Assembly: GCA_011365055.1 (NCBI GenBank)
Contig: RDOG01000029.1
Span: 1-45,076, forward strand
DNA length: 45,076 nucleotides
Direction of reading: 5' to 3'
Origin: Promethearchaeota archaeon
Lineage (GTDB): Archaea > Asgardarchaeota > Lokiarchaeia > Helarchaeales > RDOG01
The translations under genes were made by a program, and so were the position numbers. Each line of letters opens with the position of its first letter. Position 1 is the first letter of the stretch. The notes beneath the pieces are model-generated. The model saw only the letters and a list, made by a program, of their open reading frames with translations. It did no database searches and was not told where the DNA came from. Positions 17,633-25,629 of the stretch are shown one piece after another.

Positions 17633-18313
17633 ATGTGCGGAATTGCAGGCATAATTTCAACAAACGAAACAAAAAATAACATCGACAATTTATTAGTCAT
17701 TTTAAAAAATTTGATAAATAGAGGAAAAAATGGAACAGGCATAGCATTTTTTGATAATCAATATAATATCCAAGTAATAAAAAAGGAAATCTCTCCTATT
17801 CAATTTGCTGATGAACTAAAACTAAACGAAATTGATAGTAAAATTGTAATTGGTCATGTTAGAAATCCTACTATTGGTGAAATTTCAGAATTTAATACTC
17901 AACCTATATTAGATTGCTCTGGTAACATGGCAGTAATTCACAATGGTACTATATTCAATCATAAAGATTTACGTAAAAAACTCATAAATTCAGGTCATAA
18001 ATTTAATGGAACAGTTGATTCTGAAGTTCTCCCTCACTTAATTGAAGAAAATTATAAACATATGGGAAATTTAAAAGACGCTGTTGAATTATCGGTAAGA
18101 GATCTAAAAGGATATTATACATTCGCAGTAATTTCATCATATGAACCCGATCAAATAATTTTATATGTACAACATTTCCCCCTTATTAAATATGAACGTG
18201 AAAATTTTACAATTTTTTGTTCTGAAAGAGAACCTTTAACGCATATCATACCAAATAAGTTAAGAATAAGGAATCTAAAAGAAAATAAAATTTTCGTCAT
18301 TAAAAATAATTAA
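17633..18313 (+). CDS. Stand-alone class II glutamine amidotransferase domain protein
   Basis: 226 residues, one GATase type 2 (Ntn-hydrolase) domain and nothing else. It begins MCGIAGIIS: after Met removal Cys2 is the N-terminal nucleophile. Glutamine-site residues are present in GHVRNPTIG, VIHNGTIFNH and TVDSEVLPHLI. In PurF, GlmS, AsnB and GltB this domain is fused to a synthase that uses the ammonia; here no such domain follows, and none is next door. Archaea do have split glutamate synthase with a separate GATase subunit, and this is a possible role. An alternative is regulation or glutaminase activity. GGAG at about 17619 lies 10 bases before the ATG. Confidence 0.85.
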   Translation: MCGIAGIISTNETKNNIDNLLVILKNLINRGKNGTGIAFFDNQYNIQVIKKEISPIQFADELKLNEIDSKIVIGHVRNPTIGEISEFNTQPILDCSGNMAVIHNGTIFNHKDLRKKLINSGHKFNGTVDSEVLPHLIEENYKHMGNLKDAVELSVRDLKGYYTFAVISSYEPDQIILYVQHFPLIKYERENFTIFCSEREPLTHIIPNKLRIRNLKENKIFVIKNN

Positions 18314-18433
18314 TAATTCAAGTTAATTTCAATATCGTTTTGACATATTTTTTAACCCAAATGATGGTTAGAATTATCTCAAAAATAGAGATAATTAAGA
18401 ATAAGATTTATTAACTTGAAATAAAATGAAAAA

Positions 18434-19666
18434 TTACACTTTATAATGAAGCATCACGATTCTTAATAAATTTATATAATCCTTTAATTGTCTTGTAATT
18501 AAAAAATTCTTCTTCACGTATTCTTTTCCTTGCAAGCCCAATTCATTTCTTAATTTTGGATCTTTCAATAATTTTGTTATTCTTGCTGCACATTCATCTA
18601 TATTATTGACTAAATAACCCGTCTTACCATCAACGACCTGTAATGGGATCCCTCCCACATTACTGGCGACCACTGGAGTGCCTTTCCACAATGCTTCACT
18701 AACAGTAAGCCCAAAACCTTCTCTAACAGATTTCTGGATAATTACATCTGCCTCTCTTTGCAAAGCATTTACAAGAAAACTACTTTCTTCAACAATAACT
18801 TGAACGTCCCTCATTTCTTGAACGTCTGTTATCAATTCAGTATAAATTTCCCTTCCTTCAGGATCATCTTGTGCCATGTTTCCTAATAAAATAAGCTTAC
18901 AATCTATTGTTTCTCTAACTTTTTTGAAGGTTTTAACAACTCCTAATGGATCTTTCCATTTATCAAACCTTGAAATTTGTGCAATAATTGGTTTATCATG
19001 TTCGATGCTATGTTTTTTCAAATGATGGTCTATCTCTGATTGGTTAAGTTCTTGATTAATGTATGCAAATGGATCAATTGAAGGCATAATCGTAGTTTGA
19101 GGTATTTCAAGATGTTGAAGATAATCTGACATCGACACGATCATATGATCATATTGATGAATGAATTCTTGTAGAAATTTCCATACCATTTCATTCTTAC
19201 GCGAGATATCAATATGTACCCTCCAAATCCATGGCTGTCTCTTTTTATAACATGAAATTAATGGTAATGGTTGAGGATCATGGACAATTACACAATCATG
19301 ATCTTCAAAATGAGTATAAATAGAATTTTTTTGAATAATTTCTAAATAAACTTGTTTTTTTTGATCGGATAATTCTAAATCTGCTCCTTGTAGAGCATTA
19401 TGAATCATTTTGGTTGTAACGAAAAAATCGGTTTCACCCTTTATTTGATGCCACTCTGTACAAATATTAAGTTCATTCATAAGAGGAACTAAGCTACTGA
19501 GAATCATAGCGACACCTCCACCATATAATGTTGAATTTATATGAACTACTTCTTTGTTTTCTAAGGGTGCAGCAAGTTTGTACAACTCTTCAATAGTATT
19601 GTCACCCACTATATCTCTATATCTTTCTAAATCATTAGCTTTAATCCGTAACAAGAGATTCACCAA
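18434..19666 (-). CDS. treT: TreT-type trehalose synthase (GT4 glycosyltransferase), copy 2
   Basis: 410 residues, GT-B fold. The sequence follows Thermococcus TreT through its length: YRDIVGDNTIEELY, 'VVHINSTLYGGGVA', 'GETDFFVTTKMIHNALQGAD', 'VIVHDPQPLPLI', KKRQPWIWRVHIDIS, 'MPSIDPFAYIN', 'ISRFDKWKDPLGVV', 'GNMAQDDPEG', and the GT4 acidic motif EGFGLTVSEALWKGTPVVASNVGG. TreT couples NDP-glucose and glucose to trehalose reversibly. Its paralogue is the next gene upstream (114-base gap). As the last gene of the cluster it may be co-transcribed with it. The two copies differ throughout, so they could prefer different donors or acceptors. Confidence 0.85.
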   Translation of the reverse strand: MVNLLLRIKANDLERYRDIVGDNTIEELYKLAAPLENKEVVHINSTLYGGGVAMILSSLVPLMNELNICTEWHQIKGETDFFVTTKMIHNALQGADLELSDQKKQVYLEIIQKNSIYTHFEDHDCVIVHDPQPLPLISCYKKRQPWIWRVHIDISRKNEMVWKFLQEFIHQYDHMIVSMSDYLQHLEIPQTTIMPSIDPFAYINQELNQSEIDHHLKKHSIEHDKPIIAQISRFDKWKDPLGVVKTFKKVRETIDCKLILLGNMAQDDPEGREIYTELITDVQEMRDVQVIVEESSFLVNALQREADVIIQKSVREGFGLTVSEALWKGTPVVASNVGGIPLQVVDGKTGYLVNNIDECAARITKLLKDPKLRNELGLQGKEYVKKNFLITRQLKDYINLLRIVMLHYKV

Positions 19667-19780
19667 ATATTAATTTTGAAATATAATGTAAAATATCTAA
19701 TAAAAATTTATTCGAATTCTTCTTTTTGACAAGAAATTAAATTATTTGGAATAAAAAATATGTTGATTTTTTAATCCAAA

Positions 19781-21046
19781 TTAGATTTTATAATGAATTA
19801 TGACATTTTTTAAAAGCTTTATGTAATCCATTAAATGTCTTGTTATTAAAAAGTTTTTCATCACGTGATTTTTCCCTTGTTGCCCCAATTCATTTCTTAA
19901 TTTTGGATTTTTAATTAATTTTACTATCCGATCAGCACACTCATCTATATTATTAACTAAATAACCTGTTTTACCCTCAATAACTTGAAGAGGAATGCCA
20001 CCAACGTTACCACCAATCACAGGAGTGCCCTTCCATAAAGCTTCACTAACGGTCAAGGCAAAACCTTCTCTTATTGATTTTTGGATTATAACATCTGAGA
20101 CTCTTTGAAGAGCATTAACTAAATAACTGCTTTCAGTTGTATATATCTCAATATCATCTTGATTTTTTGCATGTTCAATTACTTCTTCATATACTTGTTG
20201 TCCTTCCGGATCATCCTGCGCCATATTTCCTAAAAGTATGAGCTTACAGTCAACTTTTTCCCTAGCTTTCTTAAACGATTCGATAACACCAACAGGATCT
20301 TTCCATTTATCAAACCTTGAAATTTGGCATATAATTGGTTTATTTCTTTCTATTTGATATTTCTTTAAAATGGAATCAATTTCCCCATCCTTAAGATCTT
20401 TGTTAATGCTAGTTAAAGGATCGATTGAAGGAGGAATAATATATTGGGGAATATCCATATTTTGTTTGTACTTATCCATTGAAATAATTATACCATCATA
20501 TTTACATAGAAATTGATTCAAATAATTCCAGATTGTTTCATTTTTATTACTTATATCTATATGACATCTCCATATCCAAGGTTGTCTCTTTCTATGATAA
20601 TTTATGAGTGCTAAGGGTTGTGGATCGTGAATAATAACACAATCATTATCTTCAACAATACTATGATATGTATTTCGAAGATTATTTTCCAAATATAATT
20701 CTTTATCATGCTCCGTTAACTCCACATCTGCTCCTTGTAATCCATTATGAAATGATTTTGTTATTGCAAAGAAATCTGGAGTCCCTTTAATTACATGCCA
20801 TTCCACACGAATTCCCAATTCATTCATTAATATTATTAAACTATCTAATAATATCGAAACTCCTCCACCATATAACGTGGAATTAACATGATCAACATGC
20901 TTATCAATTAAAGGATAAGATTCTTCAAATAAATCATCTATTACATTATCTCCAACAATATCTCTATAATTTTTAATATAATTCAATTTTGGTTTTTCAA
21001 ATGTTTCGTATTCGAAACATCTTTTCTTATGAACTTCTTTTACCAT
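19781..21046 (-). CDS. treT: TreT-type trehalose synthase (GT4 glycosyltransferase), copy 1
   Basis: 421 residues from the ATG at 21046. A longer frame extends to 21112 and would overlap the preceding gene, but AGAGGTGG at 21053-21060 sits 6-7 bases before this ATG and decides the start. The protein shows the same block series as its downstream paralogue: YRDIVGDNVIDDLF, 'VDHVNSTLYGGGVS', 'DCVIIHDPQPLALI', KRQPWIWRCHIDIS, 'ISRFDKWKDPVGVI', 'GNMAQDDPEG', 'EGFALTVSEALWKGTPVIGGNVGG'. Conserved E-x7-E is intact. It starts 34 bases after the trehalose-6-phosphate synthase/phosphatase gene ends, so both trehalose routes are probably expressed from one transcript. Confidence 0.87.
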   Translation of the reverse strand: MVKEVHKKRCFEYETFEKPKLNYIKNYRDIVGDNVIDDLFEESYPLIDKHVDHVNSTLYGGGVSILLDSLIILMNELGIRVEWHVIKGTPDFFAITKSFHNGLQGADVELTEHDKELYLENNLRNTYHSIVEDNDCVIIHDPQPLALINYHRKRQPWIWRCHIDISNKNETIWNYLNQFLCKYDGIIISMDKYKQNMDIPQYIIPPSIDPLTSINKDLKDGEIDSILKKYQIERNKPIICQISRFDKWKDPVGVIESFKKAREKVDCKLILLGNMAQDDPEGQQVYEEVIEHAKNQDDIEIYTTESSYLVNALQRVSDVIIQKSIREGFALTVSEALWKGTPVIGGNVGGIPLQVIEGKTGYLVNNIDECADRIVKLIKNPKLRNELGQQGKNHVMKNFLITRHLMDYIKLLKNVIIHYKI

Positions 21047-21080
21047 TTTATACCACCTCTTTAAAAGGGAAAAAATTCTA

Positions 21081-23270
21081 TTATGATTTAGTAAGTTCGG
21101 ACAAAATTGCACGAACTTTTTCGACTGATTCTATATTATATAATGCCTTTGACGGCTTTTGACTTACTTTTATACTTATTGCATCTTCTGGCATGGAAGA
21201 AAACATATCTTCATCCGTCTGATCATCTCCAATTGCAAGAATAAAATCGTGTCCAACTTTTTTAATTAAATTTATAACTGCAGCTCCTTTATTAATGGTT
21301 GCATCTCTAACTTCAATTACTTTTTTACCTTCTAGTACTGAAAGGTTTAAATTAGCAGTTAACCAATAAAGTGCATCCTTCAATTCCATGGCTCGTCTAG
21401 TTGCCAAAGCATGTTCAGATTTTCTAAAATGCCATGCAAGGGAAAATTCTTTTTCTTCAATAAACGAACCGGGAGTTCTATCAACGAATAATTCAAGTTT
21501 TGGTCTAATTTCATCCTTCCAATCAGCATTTAACAACCAAATATTTTTCCAATCCTTAGAAGATTCTTTTAACCATGCTCCATGTTCCGCAATTACACCA
21601 ATTTTAGGCAAATCATACCAATTTGATAAAGTTTTTTTATCTCTTCCACTAATAATATAGATTTCATTTTTAGGGTCTTCTGAGAGGTCTTTTAAGATTT
21701 TTAAAAGTTCTTCATCTGGTTTTGCTATTTCTGGTCTTTCACTAATAGGAACTAAAGTACCGTCATGATCCAAGAAAATTATCCGCTTTTTACTGTTATG
21801 GTATTTTTGAATAATATCATTTTTCATTTCCGATAGGAATTTGGTTGCATGTAATTCAACTTGCTCCTCTTTTATTTGTTCCAAAACTTCTAGGAAATCA
21901 TTAGCCCATCTGGAAATATTATATCGTTTTAATCTATCTTGCATTAATCTATTTCGTCTTATTTGTTCTTCCTCCGGAAGTTCTAGAGCTAATTTAATCG
22001 CTTTTGAAATTTGTTCTTTATTATTAGGATTAACGATAATAGCTTCACCTAATTCTCTTACAGCTCCTGTCAATTCGCTTAATATTAATACGCCTTTACC
22101 ATCAACTTTTGATGCAATGAATTCTTTAGCTACAAGATTCATTCCATCTCTTATTGGAGTAATTAATGCTATTTCTGCTCTGTTATAAAGTGCATATAAC
22201 GTATTGAATGGAACAAATCTAGAAATATACCAAATCGGCATCCATCCAATTTTTCCAAATTTTCCATTTATCCTTCCTACAGTTTCATCAATCTGTTTTC
22301 TTAATTCATCATAATTTTTTATTCCAGTTCTTGATGGATTTACTATTAAAATAAGTGTAACTTTGTCTATATATTCTGGATTATTATCCAAAAAATCATC
22401 AAATGCTTCTAATCTTTGTAAGATACCTTTTGAATAATCTAATCTATCAATTGATAAAATGATTTTGCGATTACTAATTGTCTCCTCAATCAAATCAAAT
22501 TCTTCAAGAACCTCTGGATCTTTTCTACTATTCGCAAATCTTTCATAATCTATTCCCATTGGAAATGCGTCTACTCTTACTACTCTATGACCCGCTATTA
22601 TTTGACCAAGCGTGTTTTCATAACCTAAAATACGTCTTATACTGTTAAGAAAATGTCTAACATAATCATAAACATGAAATCCAATTAAATCTGCACCTAG
22701 AATTCCTTCTAATATTTCCTTTCTCCAAGGTAACAAGCTAAAAATTTCTGATGAAGGGAAAGGAATGTGTAAAAAAAATCCAATTGAAGCATCAGGAAGT
22801 TTTTGACGAATTAAATTAGGTAAGAGCATCAACTGATAATCTTGTATCCAGATGATATCATCTGGTTTAGCAATTTTGCAGACAGCTTGACAGAATTTTT
22901 CATTAACTTCTTGATAACTCTCCCAAAAACATTTTTTATAATCTGTATAAAGTGGAAAATAATGAAATAAAGGCCAGATAGTATTGTTAGAGAACCCATA
23001 ATAATAATTTTGGATCTCTTCTTTACTTAAATAAACTGGTGAGCAATTATTCATAAATAATCGTTCATTAATCAAATCTTTTTCTTCTAAATTTATTTTA
23101 TTTAGTGTAAGACCCATCCAACCAATCCAAAGACTTGAATACGAATCAATAAGTGAATTTAAACCAGTTGCTAAGCCTCCAACACTAGGTTGAAACTCTA
23201 ATTTATTTGATTCTTTATCTTTCTTTATAGTGATTGGTAGTCTATTCGCTACAATGAGCAATTTTTTCAT
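21081..23270 (-). CDS. otsAB: Bifunctional trehalose-6-phosphate synthase/phosphatase
   Basis: 729 residues, a GT20-HAD fusion. Residues 1 to about 470 are the synthase (UDP/ADP-glucose + glucose-6-P to trehalose-6-P): 'NRLPITI', 'WIGWMGL', 'IWIQDYQLMLLP', 'GFFLHIPFPSSEIF', 'DAFPMGIDYERF', 'IDRLDYSKGILQRL', 'PIRDGMNLVAKEF'. About residues 490-729 are the phosphatase with HAD motif I FLDHDGTLVPI (catalytic Asp at about 500), 'ISGRDKKTL', 'EHGAWLKE', and motif III/IV 'AIGDDQTDEDMF'. Both active sites look complete, so the protein should make trehalose in one step pair. Such fusions occur in eukaryotes and several prokaryotes. It is followed after 34 bases by two TreT genes. Confidence 0.93.
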   Translation of the reverse strand: MKKLLIVANRLPITIKKDKESNKLEFQPSVGGLATGLNSLIDSYSSLWIGWMGLTLNKINLEEKDLINERLFMNNCSPVYLSKEEIQNYYYGFSNNTIWPLFHYFPLYTDYKKCFWESYQEVNEKFCQAVCKIAKPDDIIWIQDYQLMLLPNLIRQKLPDASIGFFLHIPFPSSEIFSLLPWRKEILEGILGADLIGFHVYDYVRHFLNSIRRILGYENTLGQIIAGHRVVRVDAFPMGIDYERFANSRKDPEVLEEFDLIEETISNRKIILSIDRLDYSKGILQRLEAFDDFLDNNPEYIDKVTLILIVNPSRTGIKNYDELRKQIDETVGRINGKFGKIGWMPIWYISRFVPFNTLYALYNRAEIALITPIRDGMNLVAKEFIASKVDGKGVLILSELTGAVRELGEAIIVNPNNKEQISKAIKLALELPEEEQIRRNRLMQDRLKRYNISRWANDFLEVLEQIKEEQVELHATKFLSEMKNDIIQKYHNSKKRIIFLDHDGTLVPISERPEIAKPDEELLKILKDLSEDPKNEIYIISGRDKKTLSNWYDLPKIGVIAEHGAWLKESSKDWKNIWLLNADWKDEIRPKLELFVDRTPGSFIEEKEFSLAWHFRKSEHALATRRAMELKDALYWLTANLNLSVLEGKKVIEVRDATINKGAAVINLIKKVGHDFILAIGDDQTDEDMFSSMPEDAISIKVSQKPSKALYNIESVEKVRAILSELTKS

Positions 23271-23554
23271 TAACTACCCCATCAGCATTTTTATCAAAAA
23301 TTAAAGTTTAAAAACTTCAAAATCTCTATTCGTTATAAATATTTATCATTAAACTAAAAACTTTTTGATTTAATAATAATTATTTTATAAAGATTTATTT
23401 ATTTTCTGTATTGATTATTATTAAATCGTGTTTTAAAATCCATCATTTTTATGAATTTCATTTTATTATTTTTAATTTCAAAAACAAAGCAATAGTAAAT
23501 TAAAACAATAAATTTATGATAAATACTCGTTTAAAATCTTTTTTCATTTTAATT

Positions 23555-24349
23555 TTAACCATTTTTAAGTGATTCCTTTAAATTTTCTCTCAATTTAATT
23601 AAAACTTTTTTTGCAAAACTATTAGATGGATCTAGTTCCAAAACTTTTTCAAAACACATTAATGCATTCTCAAAATCATTTAATTGTTCATACGCTCCTC
23701 CCATGTTACCCCAAGCTTCAATAAAATTTGGATCGATTTTAAGTGCTTTTCGGTAGGATATGATAGCATTTACATAATCATCGATTTGTTGATAATTCAT
23801 TCCTAAATTAAATAGAGCAAATTTATCATCTGCTTCTATCTCAACTGCTTTTTTAAGACAATCAATGGCTCTGACAAAATTTTGAAGATGTTGATAAGCA
23901 ATTGCCATGTTATTCCATGCTAATTTGTGATTTTTTTCTTTATCAATAACAAGTTCGCATGTTTCTATTGATTTTTGATATTCTCCAGACATTAAATATG
24001 CAACAGCTAAATTACTGAGTGCTTTTATGTAATTAGGATCAATTTCAATTGCTTTTTTAAAATGATCAATTGCTGAAGGAAATCTTTTTAGTTGTAGATA
24101 AGAAAAACCTTTATTATACCATGCTTTTTTTTCATTTGCATCTAATTTAATTATTCTCTCAAACAGTTTGATTGCTTCATTATGATCACCTATCATCTGA
24201 TAAGAAATACCTAAATCAATCAAAACGGCAATATCGTTTAAATCTAATTCTAAAACTTGTTTAAAAATCTCGATGGCTTTTTGATAGTTATTTTCGGAAA
24301 AGAATTTATATCCTTTTAGTCTTAAATCTTCAAGTTTATCTTTAGTCAA
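23555..24349 (-). CDS. TPR-repeat protein
   Basis: 264 residues made of about seven tandem 34-residue TPRs with the canonical W/L-G/A-Y-A-F-A-P pattern, e.g. 'AWYNKGFSYLQLKRFPSAIDHFKKAIEIDPN', ending in a short Lys-rich tail. No signal peptide or catalytic domain. It is a protein-interaction scaffold. It lies 32 bases after the SPS-like glycosyltransferase gene and 284 bases before the trehalose synthase gene, in the same direction, so it may assemble sugar enzymes, but that is inference from position only. Confidence 0.88.
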   Translation of the reverse strand: MTKDKLEDLRLKGYKFFSENNYQKAIEIFKQVLELDLNDIAVLIDLGISYQMIGDHNEAIKLFERIIKLDANEKKAWYNKGFSYLQLKRFPSAIDHFKKAIEIDPNYIKALSNLAVAYLMSGEYQKSIETCELVIDKEKNHKLAWNNMAIAYQHLQNFVRAIDCLKKAVEIEADDKFALFNLGMNYQQIDDYVNAIISYRKALKIDPNFIEAWGNMGGAYEQLNDFENALMCFEKVLELDPSNSFAKKVLIKLRENLKESLKNG

Positions 24350-24381
24350 TGTTCATTCTAATCCAAAATTATAAAATAATC

Positions 24382-25629
24382 TTAACTTATTTTGAGATAA
24401 ACTTCTTCTAATACTTTTTTACTTACGGTTTGCCAAGAATAAAGCTCCGTCGCTTTTTCATAACCTGCTAATATCATTTTCTGTTTTAATTTTTCATCAG
24501 TTAAAATTTTTATTATCTTATCTGCAAATTCTTTCGTATCTTTTACATCCACCAAGAATCCATCAACTCCATCATCCACTATATTAACAGGACCTCCATT
24601 GTTCGTTGCAATCACTACCGTTTTACATGCCATTGCTTCTAAAAGAACCAATCCAAATGGCTCATAAATGGAAGGAACCACAAACGTATCAGAAACAGAA
24701 TAGAATTTAGTTACATCCTCGTCTGATAAATGCCCTGTAAAGTGAATATAATTCGAAACTTCTAATTTTTTAGCAATATTAAGCAATCTATTTCGTTCAT
24801 TTAATTCGGGGCTATTTTGATGTAAATATTCTGGTAAAGAACCGCCTCCAATATATAATTTTACATCATCAACTTTTTCAATAATATGAGGTATTGTCCT
24901 AATTAACCATTCAAAACCCTTTCTTGGATCAGTTCTTCCTAAAGCAAAAATCACATTTTTTTCTTTGATATTCAAGTCATTTTTAGCCTTTTTAATATCT
25001 TTTATTGGATAGAATTGTTTTAAATCAAGACCTCCTGGTACAACGTAAATTTTTTCCGCAGGTAATTTATATTCTTCAATAAGGGATTGTTTTTCAGTTT
25101 CGGTCAAAGCTAATACTCCCTTTGCATAAGCTAATATGTTATCTTCTTCTCGAATCCTAATATCATATTTTAATGTCTTTGAATCAAGAACCTTCTTTTT
25201 AAGGCGTCCTGCAGAATGATTAGTGTGGATTAAGAGAATATTTAGAGATTTTGCGACCTTAACAGCTGCAACACCTCCATCCCAATAATGTGAATGAATT
25301 ATTCGATATTTTAAATTATTTTTTTTAGTATAATCCAATAAATTCTTAGCAAATTCGTCTAATAATGGATACATATCCTCTTTTCGAACAAAATCTTCCG
25401 ATCCACAAGGAATTCTAATGACTTTTACATCTTTTGAAATATTTTCTTCTTTCTTCTTCCCTTCATACCATCTTGTAAAGCAATCTATTTTCAAGTTTGG
25501 TCGATGCTCTGTCATCGCTTTAGTCAATTCCTCAATGTAGACACATTGCCCCCCAGTATCTTGGGATCCAAGTTGTCCTAGAGGATCACCGTGAACTGAG
25601 ATTTCACAAATTCTTATTTCTTCAGTCAT
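24382..25629 (-). CDS. Sucrose-phosphate-synthase-like GT4 glycosyltransferase
   Basis: 415 residues, GT-B fold. The N-terminus has GDPLGQLGSQDTGGQCVYI, the nucleotide-sugar loop shared by sucrose-phosphate synthase, sucrose synthase and related enzymes. 'HSHYWDGG' and 'HTNHSAGRLKKK' are further blocks of that group. The C-terminal half has 'GRTDPRKGFEWL' and the retaining-GT acidic motif in YEPFGLVLLEAMACKTVV. Product could be sucrose-6-P, mannosylfructose-P or a glycosylglycerate-like solute; no partner phosphatase is adjacent except the trehalose one in the cluster. Its ATG overlaps the stop of the DNA methylase gene by 8 bases (ATGACTGA), so translation is probably coupled. Confidence 0.85.
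   Translation of the reverse strand: MTEEIRICEISVHGDPLGQLGSQDTGGQCVYIEELTKAMTEHRPNLKIDCFTRWYEGKKKEENISKDVKVIRIPCGSEDFVRKEDMYPLLDEFAKNLLDYTKKNNLKYRIIHSHYWDGGVAAVKVAKSLNILLIHTNHSAGRLKKKVLDSKTLKYDIRIREEDNILAYAKGVLALTETEKQSLIEEYKLPAEKIYVVPGGLDLKQFYPIKDIKKAKNDLNIKEKNVIFALGRTDPRKGFEWLIRTIPHIIEKVDDVKLYIGGGSLPEYLHQNSPELNERNRLLNIAKKLEVSNYIHFTGHLSDEDVTKFYSVSDTFVVPSIYEPFGLVLLEAMACKTVVIATNNGGPVNIVDDGVDGFLVDVKDTKEFADKIIKILTDEKLKQKMILAGYEKATELYSWQTVSKKVLEEVYLKIS

Noticed and set aside
21388..22188. Open frames opposite the trehalose-6-phosphate synthase/phosphatase gene
   Set aside because: They are antisense to well-conserved GT20/HAD coding sequence and encode low-complexity Ser/Leu-rich peptides with no family features.
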